Positions 45,585 through 55,748 of a DNA stretch of 64,000 bases are shown here, piece after piece. The stretch's first letter is position 1, and every line of letters starts with the position of its first letter. Location: contig CACOBR010000002.1 of assembly GCA_902625475.1 (NCBI GenBank), positions 1-64,000 on the forward strand. The letters are read 5' to 3'. The stretch comes from an uncultured Alphaproteobacteria bacterium (GTDB taxonomy: Bacteria; Pseudomonadota; Alphaproteobacteria; Rhodobacterales; Rhodobacteraceae). The notes under the pieces were generated by a model. That model saw only the letters and a list, made by a program, of their open reading frames with translations. It was not told where the DNA came from and did no database searches. The translations under genes and the position numbers were made by a program.

Positions 45585-46270
45585 TGAAACTGGGTATACC
45601 TTCTAAAGGAAGGTTAAAAAAAGAGGTTATAAATTGGTTTAACAATAAAGGGATTAAAATATTAACGTCAGATGATGATAGAAGTTATGCTGCTAAAGTG
45701 GCAGATTTTCCTAACATACAATTAATTTTAGTACCTCCTGTAGAAATTCCATCATTATTATTAAAAGGAGATCTTGATTTAGGTGTAACAGGTCAGGACT
45801 TAATTGAAGAAAAAATACCAGAATGGAAAAAATATATAAAAGAATTAATTAAATTTGGAATTGGCCGTGCAGATCTAGTAATTGCTGTACCTGAGTTTTG
45901 GATAGATGTTAATAATCTTGAAGATTTAGACGATGTTGCAAACACTTTTAGACGCAAAATGGGTTTCAGATTAAGAATAGCTACAAAGTACCATAATTTA
46001 GCAAGAAAGTATTTAAAGGAGTTTGGTATCACAGATTTTAAATTAATCGATAGCCAAGGAGCAACTGAAGGTTTAATTAAAAATGAAGCAGCTGAAGTTG
46101 TTATCGATATTTCATCCACAGGGCAAACCTTTAAATCCAATAAATTAAAAGTTTTGCCAATAAAACCAATTAAAAAAAGTGAAGTAGCATTGTTTTCATC
46201 TTTTAAAATTGAAAAAAAAATAAACTTTAGTGATAAAGCCTTTTTTGAAAAATTATCCATAAATTTTTAA
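45584..46270 (+). CDS. hisG: ATP phosphoribosyltransferase, short form
   Basis: HisG catalyses the first step of histidine synthesis, ATP plus PRPP to phosphoribosyl-ATP. At 228 residues it is the short form, which lacks the C-terminal regulatory domain and needs HisZ. Seen: LGIPSKGRLKKEV, DLGVTGQDLIEE and the PRPP-loop region LIDSQGATEGLIKNEAAEVVIDISSTG in consecutive segments. The gene is coupled to hisZ and converges on the DUF1489 gene with nine bases between. Confidence 0.97.
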   Translation: MKLGIPSKGRLKKEVINWFNNKGIKILTSDDDRSYAAKVADFPNIQLILVPPVEIPSLLLKGDLDLGVTGQDLIEEKIPEWKKYIKELIKFGIGRADLVIAVPEFWIDVNNLEDLDDVANTFRRKMGFRLRIATKYHNLARKYLKEFGITDFKLIDSQGATEGLIKNEAAEVVIDISSTGQTFKSNKLKVLPIKPIKKSEVALFSSFKIEKKINFSDKAFFEKLSINF

Positions 46271-46279
46271 AATTAATAT

Positions 46280-46735
46280 TTAAAAAATACCAATTTCTGA
46301 TAATTCTTTTTGTAATTCTAAAGGAATTTCAATTTTATCTTCAGAGTATAAATCTCTATCATTTGGAACTTCCTCTTGCTTAAAGTATCTCCATCCTTGA
46401 AAAGGTCTTTTTTGTATTGAATTAGTTAAAATTATTTGGCTATTTAAAATTATTTTACATCTCAAAATATTATCAGCACCTATTATATCATCAAAACCAA
46501 TAATTTTTTGTCTAGCTAAAATTAATCCTTTGAATACCCAGTAAATCGATCCTCCATTTAAAAGCTCTTCCTCTTTTTTAGGTCGCATTCTGGTAATAAT
46601 AAAAGTTACTGGATCTTCTGAATTTGCAACACTGATAATTCTATTTTTCTGCCATTTATATAACTCTGAGACATTTTGTGCTCCTACACATAACTTAATT
46701 ATATTTATAACTTTTTTGTCCAATGATAATTCCAA
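46280..46735 (-). CDS. DUF1489 family protein
   Basis: The 151-residue protein matches the alphaproteobacterial DUF1489 family. Conserved blocks are INIIKLCVGAQNVSEL, FIITRMRPKKEEELLNGGSIYWVFKG and RPFQGWRYFKQEEVPND. Function unknown. It is convergent with hisG and divergent from rpsD. Its presence supports placement of the host in the Alphaproteobacteria. Confidence 0.9.
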   Translation of the reverse strand: MELSLDKKVINIIKLCVGAQNVSELYKWQKNRIISVANSEDPVTFIITRMRPKKEEELLNGGSIYWVFKGLILARQKIIGFDDIIGADNILRCKIILNSQIILTNSIQKRPFQGWRYFKQEEVPNDRDLYSEDKIEIPLELQKELSEIGIF

Positions 46736-46850
46736 GTACTTATGATTAAAAAAGGTTAAAAGACATAGTTATTTTTTTTTATGTAAAAAACAACCGAAAA
46801 CTATTGACATTAATTAAATTTATTAATAGTTCGTACTTTTTGGTGTTTGT

Positions 46851-46928
46851 GGTTTCCGTAAGGAAATACCTGTCGCTAGCTAACGGCTAGAAAGGAAAGC
46901 ATCTTTCAACTTTTGAAAGGATCCAGTT
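46851..46928 (+). promoter_or_regulatory. Three-hairpin leader of rpsD covering the ribosome-binding site
   Basis: Three short hairpins stand in a row. 46851-46870 pairs GG-TTTCC with GGAAA-CC; 46876-46890 pairs CTAGC with GCTAG; 46903-46919 pairs CTTTC with GAAAG. The last 3' arm is part of GAAAGG, the only good ribosome site before the GTG at 46929. Ribosomal protein S4 is known in other bacteria to repress translation by binding a structured leader. That this leader works so is inference. Confidence 0.5.
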
Positions 46929-47549
46929 GTGAGTAAACGCACTGCTGCCAAGCATAAAATAGATAGAAGAATGGGTGAAAATTTATGGGGTAGACCCAAA
47001 TCACCTGTTAACAGAAGAGAATACGGTCCTGGGGAACATGGCCAGAGAAGAAAAGCTAAATTATCAGATTTTGGAATTCAACTTAGAGCAAAGCAAAAAT
47101 TAAAAGGTTACTATGGGGATTTAACTGAAAAACAATTCAGGAGGATTTTTGCTGAAGCGGTACGTATTAAAGGGGATACTGGAGAAAATTTGGTTGGTCT
47201 ACTAGAAAGAAGATTAGATGCATTGATTTATAGAGCGAAATTCGTACCTACTATTTTTTCAGCCAGACAATTTGTAAATCATGGACATATTTTAGTTAAT
47301 GGAAAAGGTGTTAATATCCCATCTTACAGAGTAAACGAAGGAGACATAATTGAATTAGCTAAAAAATCTAGGCAATTACCTATAGTTATAGAAGCTATTT
47401 CGTTACCTGAGAGAGACGTTCCAGATTATTTAGAAGTCGATCATGATAAGTTGTCAGCAAAATTTGTAAGAACACCTTCTTTAGATGAAGTCCCATATGC
47501 AGTTATAATGGAACCAAACCTAGTAGTTGAATTTTATGCTAAAAATTAA
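46929..47549 (+). CDS. rpsD: 30S ribosomal protein S4
   Basis: S4 is a primary 16S rRNA-binding protein of the small subunit. The 206-residue product shows [32 protein letters not shown], the S4 RNA-binding domain ([34 protein letters not shown]) and the end [11 protein letters not shown]. It starts at GTG, with GAAAGG eight bases upstream inside a hairpin. It is transcribed alone, divergent from the DUF1489 gene. Confidence 0.98.
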   Translation: MSKRTAAKHKIDRRMGENLWGRPKSPVNRREYGPGEHGQRRKAKLSDFGIQLRAKQKLKGYYGDLTEKQFRRIFAEAVRIKGDTGENLVGLLERRLDALIYRAKFVPTIFSARQFVNHGHILVNGKGVNIPSYRVNEGDIIELAKKSRQLPIVIEAISLPERDVPDYLEVDHDKLSAKFVRTPSLDEVPYAVIMEPNLVVEFYAKN

Positions 47550-47656
47550 TATTTCTTTTTTTCATTTATCAAATCAAACATTTTATTCTTAAAATTAAAA
47601 TTGTCCTTAAAGGTAGTAATTATATATTTAATTTATTTCTAATGTACTTTTAAAAT

Positions 47657-48274
47657 GTGAGGCTATCAATGTTAGACACTAAATATTTAACAAATGAAAA
47701 TTATTTTATCACTCATCTCATTAACAAAAACTTGAACCACAAGTTATTTGGTAAACCAATGTTATCTAATCTTGATAAAAATTTAATAATTTTTGGAATG
47801 GGATGCTTCTGGGGTGTTGAAAAATTGTTTTGGGGAATTGATGGTGTTAAAATGACCGCTGTTGGTTATTCTGGTGGAAAGACAGATTTGCCTGATTATC
47901 AGAAGGTTTGTACAGGTTTAACTGGGCACAATGAAGTTGTTTTAATTAGCTATGATAATAATCAGATTTCATTAAGTAAGCTATTAAAATTATTTTGGGA
48001 GTGTCATGACCCAACTCAGGGTATGAGGCAAGGTAATGATATTGGAACACAATACAGGAGTGGTATTTACACATTTTCTGAAGATGATTTAGTAACATCC
48101 AATAATTCTAAAGCTCTTTATCAAGAAAGACTAAATAAAAGTAGTTTTGGTATAATTACGACTGAAATAAAAAGAGCATCAAAGTTTTACTTTGCAGAAG
48201 AATATCACCAGCAGTACCTTATAAAAAACCCAAATGGATATTGTGCCCTGAAAGGTACAGGAATAGAAATGTAA
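47657..48274 (+). CDS. msrA: Peptide-methionine (S)-S-oxide reductase
   Basis: MsrA repairs oxidised methionine. The catalytic Cys50 lies in FGMGCFWGVEKLFW. TAVGYSGGKTDLPDYQKVCTG, LLKLFWECHDPTQGMRQGNDIGTQYRSGIY (in adjacent blocks) and AEEYHQQYL are all present. The chain carries about 40 residues before the core. GTG at 47657 opens the frame; ATG at 47669 is an equally good start. No MsrB domain is attached. Probably cytoplasmic, since no signal peptide is seen. Confidence 0.95.
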   Translation: MRLSMLDTKYLTNENYFITHLINKNLNHKLFGKPMLSNLDKNLIIFGMGCFWGVEKLFWGIDGVKMTAVGYSGGKTDLPDYQKVCTGLTGHNEVVLISYDNNQISLSKLLKLFWECHDPTQGMRQGNDIGTQYRSGIYTFSEDDLVTSNNSKALYQERLNKSSFGIITTEIKRASKFYFAEEYHQQYLIKNPNGYCALKGTGIEM

Positions 48275-48302
48275 AAACATAATTTTGAACAGTTAATTTT
48301 TT

Positions 48303-49166
48303 ATGCATTACAGATTTTCAGGATTGGTTTCATGTGAAAATGATGCTCGGCAAATATGTAAATTGTTGGAAAATTTGAACCCCAAACCCTTAGGGTGTGG
48401 ATTTACAGAAATTGATTTATCCAAAAAAATTTGGGAGGTGGATGCTTATTTTAATTATGTTATCAATTCTAGTATAATATATTTATTAGAAAAATTATAC
48501 TCTGTTAAATTTTATTTTAATGAAATTAGATATAATGACTGGATTGCTAAGGTTGAAAGAAAGCTTACACCTATCAATTTAAAAAAAGTTTTTATACATG
48601 GTACTCATCATAAAAAAAAGATTTCATTTAATAAAATAAATATAGAAATCCAAGCTGCAATGGCTTTTGGGACGGGGCATCATTCTACTACCCAATTATG
48701 TATTTCTATATATTTAGATTTAATTAAAAAGGGATATGTTTTTAATAATATTCTGGATGTTGGGTGTGGAACAGGTATTCTGTCAATTGTAGCATCGAAG
48801 ATTAGTAAGGCGAGAATTACGTCTTTAGATAACGATAAAATTGCAGTAGAAACTGCAAAATTTAATCTTATAAAAAATAAAGTTACATCCAAGTCACAGG
48901 TTTTTAGGTCAGAAGGATTAAAAAATATTCATCTAATTAAATCAAGTAAATTTGATTTGGTTTTTGCAAATATTTTGTTCAAACCATTAAAAACATTAGT
49001 TAAATCTTTACACAAATTTTTGATAAAAGATGGTTTAATTATTTTATCAGGTATATCAGCACAACAAGCAATAAAAATTGAAGCAATCTACCTTGGACAT
49101 AATCTAAAAAAAGTTTATTTTATAAATGAAGAAAATTGGATGACTTTAGTTATGAAGAAAATTTAA
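48303..49166 (+). CDS. prmA: Ribosomal protein L11 methyltransferase
   Basis: PrmA trimethylates ribosomal protein L11. The 287-residue protein has an N-terminal substrate-recognition domain and the family signature AFGTGHHSTT (121-130). SAM motif I is LDVGCGTGIL (151-160), followed by ITSLDNDKIAVETAKFN and the catalytic-pocket segment FDLVFANILFKPL. The length is close to that of E. coli PrmA. It lies 28 bases after msrA on the same strand. Confidence 0.93.
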   Translation: MHYRFSGLVSCENDARQICKLLENLNPKPLGCGFTEIDLSKKIWEVDAYFNYVINSSIIYLLEKLYSVKFYFNEIRYNDWIAKVERKLTPINLKKVFIHGTHHKKKISFNKINIEIQAAMAFGTGHHSTTQLCISIYLDLIKKGYVFNNILDVGCGTGILSIVASKISKARITSLDNDKIAVETAKFNLIKNKVTSKSQVFRSEGLKNIHLIKSSKFDLVFANILFKPLKTLVKSLHKFLIKDGLIILSGISAQQAIKIEAIYLGHNLKKVYFINEENWMTLVMKKI

Positions 49167-49258
49167 TTTTTCTAAAACAAAACTTCTATCTTTTGTTAAC
49201 TATTCATAGTAACATATAAATAAAATTAAAAATTTATTATTTATATTATTGAGGCATA

Positions 49259-49765
49259 ATGAGGATTATAGGTATTGATCCAGGTTTAAGAAATACTGGG
49301 TGGGGAATTATCGATACAAGAGGTGACAATATTTTTGAAGTTGCAAATGGTATTTGTGATACAAAAAGTACTGATAATCTTTCTGTAAGGCTAAAATGCA
49401 TTTTTGAAAAATTATCAAACGTTTTAACTAAATATAAACCTGATGAAGCTGCAGTAGAAAATACATTTGTTAATAAAGATGCGTCAAATACTTTAAAGTT
49501 AGGACAAGCAAGAGGTGTTTGCATGCTTGTTCCTGCATTAGCAGGCTTAGCTGTTGAAGAATACGCTCCTAATGCCATAAAGAAGGCAGTTGTAGGCGTA
49601 GGCCATGCTTCAAAAGAACAAATAGAATATATGGTGAAATTACAATTACCTAAAATTCAATTAAAAAGTATTGACTCTACCGATGCAATTGCAGTGGCTA
49701 TTTGTCATGCAAACCACTTAAGAAACTCAATGAAAATGCAAAAAAAAATGCAGTATTTTATCTGA
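49259..49765 (+). CDS. ruvC: Crossover junction endodeoxyribonuclease RuvC
   Basis: RuvC resolves Holliday junctions. The catalytic acids are visible: Asp7 (GIDPGL), Glu67 (AVENTF) and the late [12 protein letters not shown] pair. [15 protein letters not shown] is the conserved middle. The 168-residue length is normal. It heads the ruvC-ruvA-ruvB run and its stop is three bases before ruvA. Confidence 0.97.
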   Translation: MRIIGIDPGLRNTGWGIIDTRGDNIFEVANGICDTKSTDNLSVRLKCIFEKLSNVLTKYKPDEAAVENTFVNKDASNTLKLGQARGVCMLVPALAGLAVEEYAPNAIKKAVVGVGHASKEQIEYMVKLQLPKIQLKSIDSTDAIAVAICHANHLRNSMKMQKKMQYFI

Positions 49766-49767
49766 TA

Positions 49768-50451
49768 ATGATTGGTAAAATTAGTGGAAAATTAAATTAT
49801 ATATCAGCAGATCATATTTTAGTGGATGTAAGTGGCGTTGGTTATATTTTAAATGTATCGCAAACTACTTTAGCTAATTTACCAAAATTGGGTAATACAG
49901 TTTCACTATTTACAGAGCTTGTAGTTAAAGAGGATTTATTACAACTTGTGGGATTTATTACAATAACTGAAAAAGAATGGTATAAGTTATTAACTTCTGT
50001 ACAAGGTGTGGGATCAAAAGCAGCACTAGCGTTGCTAAGTCAATTGTCAATTTCTACCCTTTCTAGAGCTATCTTATTAGAAGACTCTTCCACAATCACC
50101 TCAGCACAAGGAGTTGGACCAAAGATTGCTAAAAGAATTGTAGTCGAATTAAAGGGTAAAGTACCTTCTATGATTAAATTTAATGACAAAAATGACCTTT
50201 CGTCCAATCATTTGAATAGCGGATTAGATAATTCTAGTAATAAAATCAATAAAAAAAGTTTGGAACAAGATTTTTCTAAAAATGATATTAGTCAAAGAGA
50301 AATAGATGCAATATCCGCTCTTATTAATTTAGGTTATTCACAATTAGCTGCATCTCAAGTAATTGCTAAAATTATTAATTCATCTGATGACGAATTAAAT
50401 ATTGAGGATATAATAAAACTTTCATTAAAAACATTAGTCTCAAAAGGTTAA
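49768..50451 (+). CDS. ruvA: Holliday junction branch migration protein RuvA
   Basis: RuvA binds the four-way junction and loads RuvB. The 227-residue product starts [15 protein letters not shown] at ATG 49768; the frame is open farther back into ruvC but that part is not RuvA. Domain I ([12 protein letters not shown]), two helix-hairpin-helix motifs ([17 protein letters not shown] and [20 protein letters not shown]) and a C-terminal domain III that contacts RuvB ([19 protein letters not shown]) are present. The linker before domain III is long and Asn/Ser-rich. Confidence 0.96.
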   Translation: MIGKISGKLNYISADHILVDVSGVGYILNVSQTTLANLPKLGNTVSLFTELVVKEDLLQLVGFITITEKEWYKLLTSVQGVGSKAALALLSQLSISTLSRAILLEDSSTITSAQGVGPKIAKRIVVELKGKVPSMIKFNDKNDLSSNHLNSGLDNSSNKINKKSLEQDFSKNDISQREIDAISALINLGYSQLAASQVIAKIINSSDDELNIEDIIKLSLKTLVSKG

Positions 50452-50452
50452 T

Positions 50453-51448
50453 ATGGATTTAGATAACTCTATAATTAGAGATGAAATAGCTAGTGATGAT
50501 AAATTTAATTCAGTAAGACCAAAGAATTTTGAAGATTTTATTGGTCAATCTGATATTTTAAATAATTTGATTATATTTGCAGAATCAGCAAGAAAAAGAA
50601 AAACAGCCATGGACCACGTCTTATTTTATGGTCCACCTGGACTGGGGAAAACTACACTGGCGCAAATAATAGCTTATGAGTTAGGGGTAAATTTCAAAAG
50701 TACATCAGGCCCAATATTGACAAAATCAGGCGATCTTGCTGCATTATTAACTAATTTAGAACCAAAAGATGTTCTTTTTATAGATGAAATTCATAGATTA
50801 AACCCTGTGGTTGAAGAAATTTTATATCCTGCGCTTGAAGATTTTTCATTAGACTTGATGATTGGAGAAGGTCCAGCTGCAAGATCAGTAAAAATTGATT
50901 TGGAACCATTTACCTTAATTGGAGCAACTACTAGATTAGGTCTTCTTACTACACCCTTAAGGGATAGATTTGGGATACCAACTAAATTAAAATTTTATGA
51001 AGTCAATGAATTAAAGCAAATTATTAAAAGATTGTCTTTACTGTTAAATTGTAAAATTTCAGATGAAGGTTCTGTAGAAATTGCAAAAAGAGCAAGAGGT
51101 ACACCAAGAATAGCAGGAAGGTTGTTAAGGAGGGTAATGGATTTTGCAATTGTCCAAGGTAATGGTGAGATTAATAAGGACATAGCCAATATGTCATTAA
51201 ATCAATTAGGGGTAGACAATTTGGGCTTAGATGATGCAGATCGAAAATATTTAAATTTTTTAAGTAACCATGGTGGTGGTCCAGTTGGTGTTGAAACTAT
51301 TGCAGCTGCACTTTCTGAACCTAGAGATGCTATTGAAGAAGTTATAGAACCATTTCTTATTAAAGAGGGTTTAATACAAAGAACACCTAGAGGAAGGATT
51401 TTGGGTGATTTAGCTTGGGGTCATCTAGGAATTGTAAAACCTACATGA
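50453..51448 (+). CDS. ruvB: Holliday junction ATP-dependent DNA helicase RuvB
   Basis: This AAA+ motor of branch migration is 331 residues long. Seen: [11 protein letters not shown], Walker [13 protein letters not shown] (about 60-71), Walker [10 protein letters not shown], sensor 1 TLIGATTR, the arginine-finger region LRDRFG, sensor 2 [12 protein letters not shown] and the C-terminal winged helix ending [16 protein letters not shown]. It begins one base after the ruvA stop, so coupled translation is likely. Confidence 0.98.
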   Translation: MDLDNSIIRDEIASDDKFNSVRPKNFEDFIGQSDILNNLIIFAESARKRKTAMDHVLFYGPPGLGKTTLAQIIAYELGVNFKSTSGPILTKSGDLAALLTNLEPKDVLFIDEIHRLNPVVEEILYPALEDFSLDLMIGEGPAARSVKIDLEPFTLIGATTRLGLLTTPLRDRFGIPTKLKFYEVNELKQIIKRLSLLLNCKISDEGSVEIAKRARGTPRIAGRLLRRVMDFAIVQGNGEINKDIANMSLNQLGVDNLGLDDADRKYLNFLSNHGGGPVGVETIAAALSEPRDAIEEVIEPFLIKEGLIQRTPRGRILGDLAWGHLGIVKPT

Positions 51449-51498
51449 TGTTTATAATAAGTTTAATTAATAAATATTGAAAATATTTTGGAAGATTT

Positions 51499-51912
51499 AT
51501 GGAATATTATTTTTGTAAGGTTTACCATGAAGATACTGATGCTGGTGGTATTGTTTATTATGCAAATTACTTAAAATATATAGAAAGGGCTCGTACTGAG
51601 TCTCTTGGAACAATCGGATTATTTCAAAATAAAATAAAAGATCAATTAAATCTAATTTTTGTTGTAAAAAGTATTTTTGCAGAATATTTGAAACCAGCAA
51701 GATTAGATGATATTTTAGAAGTAACCACTAATTTTATAAAATTAGGTGTGGTGAGTATTGTAGTTGAACAAGAAATATTCCTAAATAAAACAAAAATATT
51801 TGGTGCTACGGTGAAACTTGGAATTATTGATTTAAATGGTAAACCAAAGAAAATGCCGAGTGCACTACGTCTGAAGTTAGAGAATTTATTAAAAAAAAGT
51901 ATTAAAATTTAA
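51499..51912 (+). CDS. ybgC: Tol-Pal associated acyl-CoA thioesterase
   Basis: YbgC is a 4-hydroxybenzoyl-CoA-thioesterase-type hotdog enzyme often found at the head of tol-pal. The active-site block YHEDTDAGGIVYYANYLKYIERARTE, given here as adjacent pieces, contains the catalytic Asp in D-T-D-A. The 137-residue length is normal. It is placed between ruvB and tolQ, the usual alphaproteobacterial order. Confidence 0.94.
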   Translation: MEYYFCKVYHEDTDAGGIVYYANYLKYIERARTESLGTIGLFQNKIKDQLNLIFVVKSIFAEYLKPARLDDILEVTTNFIKLGVVSIVVEQEIFLNKTKIFGATVKLGIIDLNGKPKKMPSALRLKLENLLKKSIKI

Positions 51913-51962
51913 AATTAAATGTATATTTAAATAAAAACAATAATATATTTGAGGTAAGGGGC

Positions 51963-52676
51963 ATGGAACTGGAAGCTGCTAGTGGTATTCAGCAGTTAGA
52001 TTTTTCTTTAATGGCATTATTCCTTAGAGCAACTTTAACTGTAAAAATTGTAATGATAATTTTACTTGTTTCTTCTATTTGGTCTTGGTCAATAATTATT
52101 CAAAAATTTTTTGATTATGCTAAAGCAAAAAGAGAAACTAAGTATTTTCAAGATGCTTTTTGGTCAGGTGAACCCCTTGATGAATTATATCAAAGACTGG
52201 GAACTGATCCAAAAGGTGATAGTGAAAGGGTTTTTGTTGCTGGTATGACAGAGTGGAGGCGTTCACATCGTCCTGATGGAGCTCTAATAACAGGTGCTCA
52301 GGCTAGGATTGATAGGTCAATGAATGTTGCTCTAACAAGGGCAAGTGATAAGCTCAATTCTGGGTTATATTTTTTGGCAACTGTAGGATCTACGGCCCCA
52401 TTTGTAGGTTTATTTGGAACAGTTTGGGGAATTAAAAATGCTTTTGAAGAAATTGCTCTCCAACAAAGTACTAATCTTGCTGTCGTTGCTCCAGGCATAG
52501 CTGAAGCTCTTTTGGCAACTGCATTGGGATTGCTGGCAGCAATTCCTGCAGTAATTTTTTATAACAAGTTGTCTGGTGATTCTGACAAAATAATTGCAGA
52601 ACAAGAAAGTTTTGCTGATGAATTTTTGTTAATTTTATCAAGGCAGTTAGAAAGTTTGGAAAATAGGAAAGCATAA
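51963..52676 (+). CDS. tolQ: Tol-Pal system proton channel subunit TolQ
   Basis: TolQ with TolR forms the proton-driven motor that pulls the outer membrane inward during division. The 237-residue protein has an N-terminal helix (VKIVMIILLVSSIWSWSIII), a long cytoplasmic loop, and two more helices with GLYFLATVGSTAPFVGLFGTVWGI and VAPGIAEALLATALGLLAAIPAV, shown as motif parts of the MotA/TolQ/ExbB family. AGGTAAGGGGC precedes the ATG. It overlaps tolR by one base (TAATG). Confidence 0.96.
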   Translation: MELEAASGIQQLDFSLMALFLRATLTVKIVMIILLVSSIWSWSIIIQKFFDYAKAKRETKYFQDAFWSGEPLDELYQRLGTDPKGDSERVFVAGMTEWRRSHRPDGALITGAQARIDRSMNVALTRASDKLNSGLYFLATVGSTAPFVGLFGTVWGIKNAFEEIALQQSTNLAVVAPGIAEALLATALGLLAAIPAVIFYNKLSGDSDKIIAEQESFADEFLLILSRQLESLENRKA

Positions 52677-53143
52677 TGGGTGGAAGTATAACACAAATTA
52701 ATACAAAAAATTCTGTCCGCAGACGATTTTCAAAGCGAGGTAATCATAGGTTAATGTCAGAAATTAATGTTACACCTTTTGTTGATGTAATGTTGGTATT
52801 ACTTATTATATTCATGGTAGCTGCACCATTGCTAACTGTGGGGGTTGAGATAAATTTACCTAAAACAAGTGCTAATGCTCTTCCCACTGAAAAAGAGCAG
52901 CCACTTACTTTAAGTATTACAAAAGAAAAGGAATTATATCTACAGGAAACCAAAATTGAATTTTCTGATTTAATACCAAAATTAAAACAGATTTCTAAAC
53001 AGAGAAAGGATGATAGAATTTTTTTAAGAGCAGATGGAGAAAATAACTACAGTACGATAATGGAAATAATGGGTGCATTAAATAGTTCAAATTTTTCTAA
53101 TATATCATTAGTTACAGAAAGTAGTGGAAATCAAAATAAGTAG
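52676..53143 (+). CDS. tolR: Tol-Pal system protein TolR
   Basis: TolR is the bitopic partner of TolQ. The 155-residue protein has a cytoplasmic N-terminus (HRLMSEINVTPFVDVMLVLL) whose transmembrane helix carries the conserved Asp of the proton path in FVDVMLVLLIIFMVAAPL, then a periplasmic ExbD/TolR domain (VEINLPKTSANALP, FLRADGENNYSTIMEIMG). It overlaps tolQ and lies 13 bases before tolA. Confidence 0.95.
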   Translation: MGGSITQINTKNSVRRRFSKRGNHRLMSEINVTPFVDVMLVLLIIFMVAAPLLTVGVEINLPKTSANALPTEKEQPLTLSITKEKELYLQETKIEFSDLIPKLKQISKQRKDDRIFLRADGENNYSTIMEIMGALNSSNFSNISLVTESSGNQNK

Positions 53144-53156
53144 GATTTGATATTAT

Positions 53157-54326
53157 ATGAAAAGTGGTTTTTTTTTATCAGGAACTGCACATGGTTTGCT
53201 AATAACATTCTTATTTACTAATGGATTATTTTCAATGCCTGATAAACAATTAGATAATTTAGAAAAGCTCGATATTATGATTCTTTCTGAAGCTGAATTT
53301 GATGCTATATCTTCATCACCTCCTATTATACAAAACTTATCTTCACTTAATTACAAAAAACTAAAAACCCTTCCCCAAGATTTAAAATTACAAAATAATG
53401 CAATTGAAAAACTAAGTGGTATTAATAAACATTCTGTAAAAAAGCTTACCTTACTAGATCAACCAGATGAAATAATGAAACCGCTTTTACCGCTTAAAGA
53501 TTTTATACCAGAGCCTACTCCTACTATAATTAAAGAATTAAAGAATGAGGAGAAGATCGATTTAGAATTTAGTAAATTAGGTAATGAAATAAATACTCTA
53601 GTAACCCCAACATTAAATAACCCCAAATCAAGAGATGCTGATAGAATTGATAGAATAGCCTCTAATAACAAGGATACCCTAGATATCAGTGATAATTTGA
53701 AGGAATTAACCAACGAGATATCTGAAAAAACTGCTAATACTTCTGAAAATAAGAAAAAATTATTAAATAAAGAATCAACAACTACAATTACTCCAGATGC
53801 TCAAAAAAATGTGGAAATTGTGAAAGGGGTAGTAGAAAAATCAAATATGCCATTAAGTAGGAGTCTTCCAGAAATCACAACTACTTCAAAATTGGAAGAT
53901 GATTTAAACGTTAATTTTCAAGATACAATTGATAAATTAGTTGAAACGGTTAATCAGAATAGCGAAATTTCAGGAATTAGTGATAATTCTCAAGCCGCAA
54001 TTTCAACTATTGAAAGACTGAAACTAAGAAAAAGTATTAATCAACTTATAAGTAGATATTGGAATAAAGGTATATTGATTGGTGGATCTGATTTTGAAAA
54101 TTATGTGGTAAAGGTGGAAATTCTGTTAGATAATGAAGGAAATATTATAGGAAATATCCGTCCTATAAGTCCTATTGTTCCCTATGGTCGTTATGCGATT
54201 GCTTTTAGAGAGGCGAGCAATGCTATTAAAGCTGTGGGTAAAATCCCTATACCTTCTGAGAAATATAAAAAAGGGTTAAAATTAAAATTGACTTTTGATC
54301 CAGCTTTAGGAATTGGTTTTGACTAG
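53157..54326 (+). CDS. tolA: TolA, cell-envelope bridging protein
   Basis: TolA spans the periplasm between TolQR and Pal/TolB. At 389 residues it has a short cytoplasmic start, a transmembrane helix ([19 protein letters not shown]), a long charged low-complexity middle (about 60-285; Asn/Lys/Ser rich rather than Ala-rich) and a C-terminal TonB-like domain from [16 protein letters not shown] to the end. Identity rests on the position in the operon and the layout, since TolA sequences diverge. The Ala-poor middle is in keeping with the A+T-rich genome. Confidence 0.9.
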   Translation: MKSGFFLSGTAHGLLITFLFTNGLFSMPDKQLDNLEKLDIMILSEAEFDAISSSPPIIQNLSSLNYKKLKTLPQDLKLQNNAIEKLSGINKHSVKKLTLLDQPDEIMKPLLPLKDFIPEPTPTIIKELKNEEKIDLEFSKLGNEINTLVTPTLNNPKSRDADRIDRIASNNKDTLDISDNLKELTNEISEKTANTSENKKKLLNKESTTTITPDAQKNVEIVKGVVEKSNMPLSRSLPEITTTSKLEDDLNVNFQDTIDKLVETVNQNSEISGISDNSQAAISTIERLKLRKSINQLISRYWNKGILIGGSDFENYVVKVEILLDNEGNIIGNIRPISPIVPYGRYAIAFREASNAIKAVGKIPIPSEKYKKGLKLKLTFDPALGIGFD

Positions 54327-54330
54327 AAAT

Positions 54331-55701
54331 ATGAATTTACAAAGATTGAACAAAAATAATGAAAAAAAAGTTAATTTTTTTATCTCTTTTTTATGTTTGA
54401 TTATTTTCTTATCATTCACGTTTGTTAACAAAGGGCTTTCACAAGCAAATGTACCAGAATTAGATATTGATGTAACTGAGGGTGTGGTAGAACCTATCCC
54501 AGTTGCTTTTCCAAATTTTATTACTAAAGATTTTCCTAGCTCATTAATAGCAAGCGAAATTTCTAAAATAGTAAAAAATGATTTATTAAAAACATCTCTT
54601 TTTCGTTTTATAACTGAAAGTACTTATATATCAGATGTAACTAGTATAGATTCTCCTGTAAGATTTGCTGATTGGCGTGCTATAAATTCTGACTTATTAT
54701 TAGTAGGTAATGTATCCATAATTAATGAAACAATTACAATTAAATTTAGATTATGGGATGTTGTTGGACAAAATGAAATTTTCAAGGGTGTTCAATTTCA
54801 GGGACCTTCAAATAGCATAAGGCGAATTGCTCATAAAATATCAGATTTAATTTATTCTGGTGTTACTGGAGAAGGTAATTATTTTGATACAAGGATAGCC
54901 TTTATTTCAGAGAGAGGACCAAAAAATAATAGAACAAAAAGATTAGCAATAATGGATCAAGACGGTGCTAATCTAAACTTTTTAACAAATTCTGATTCTA
55001 TTGTATTAGCCCCAAGGTTTTCCCCAGATGCAAGAAAAATTTTATATACAAGTTATGATACTGGAAAGCCAAGAGTATATCTACTGAACTTAGTGACTGG
55101 TAATTTACGCTCTTTTCCTCAATTGCCTGGTATGACATTCGCACCAAGGTTTTCTCCTGATGGGAAAAAAATAATTTTGTCCATAACAGATAATGGGAAT
55201 ACAGATATTTACACTCTAAATTTAGAAAATAATTCAAAAAAAAGGTTAACAAAAAATGTAGCCATTGATACAGCACCTAGTTTTTCTCCTGATGGGAAAT
55301 TTATTGTATTTGAAAGTGATAGAGGGGGTAATCAACAAATATACGTTATGCCTTCAAATGGTGGAAGTGCCAAAAGAATTAGTTTTGGTAATGGAAGATA
55401 TGGTACACCCGTTTGGTCACCTAGGGGTGATATGATAGCATTTACTAAAATGTATAAAGGTAATTTTCACATTGGAGTGATGAGGAAAGACGGTTCTCAG
55501 GAAAGACTTTTAACAAAGGCTTTTATTGATGAAGGCCCAACATGGGCTCCAAATGGAAGAATTATTATGTTTTTTAGAGAAACTGCTGGAGTTAATGGTG
55601 CTCCATCTTTATATACAATAGAGGTTACTGGTAGAAATTTAAGAAAAATTGAATTGAGTTCTTTTGCATCAGATCCTTCGTGGTCACCATTGTTGAATTA
55701 A
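54331..55701 (+). CDS. tolB: Tol-Pal system beta-propeller protein TolB
   Basis: This periplasmic protein binds Pal. ATG 54331, four bases after the tolA stop, gives a signal peptide ([16 protein letters not shown], cut after LSQA). The frame can be read back to 54313 inside tolA. The N-terminal domain has [13 protein letters not shown] and the C-terminal six-bladed propeller shows repeated blocks such as [47 protein letters not shown] and [15 protein letters not shown]. The length of about 456 is normal for alphaproteobacteria. Confidence 0.96.
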   Translation: MNLQRLNKNNEKKVNFFISFLCLIIFLSFTFVNKGLSQANVPELDIDVTEGVVEPIPVAFPNFITKDFPSSLIASEISKIVKNDLLKTSLFRFITESTYISDVTSIDSPVRFADWRAINSDLLLVGNVSIINETITIKFRLWDVVGQNEIFKGVQFQGPSNSIRRIAHKISDLIYSGVTGEGNYFDTRIAFISERGPKNNRTKRLAIMDQDGANLNFLTNSDSIVLAPRFSPDARKILYTSYDTGKPRVYLLNLVTGNLRSFPQLPGMTFAPRFSPDGKKIILSITDNGNTDIYTLNLENNSKKRLTKNVAIDTAPSFSPDGKFIVFESDRGGNQQIYVMPSNGGSAKRISFGNGRYGTPVWSPRGDMIAFTKMYKGNFHIGVMRKDGSQERLLTKAFIDEGPTWAPNGRIIMFFRETAGVNGAPSLYTIEVTGRNLRKIELSSFASDPSWSPLLN

Positions 55702-55748
55702 TAATTTTTGAAAATTTTTAATATAGAAATAATTGATGGAGGTAATTT

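Noticed and set aside
46804-46832. Sigma-70 promoter before rpsD (TTGACA at 46804)
   Set aside because: The -35-like hexamer is good, but no acceptable -10 box lies 16-18 bases downstream, so I did not annotate it.
49702-49767. Extended RuvA start inside ruvC
   Set aside because: The extra 22 residues are ruvC sequence read in another frame; RuvA proteins begin at MIGKISG, here at 49768.
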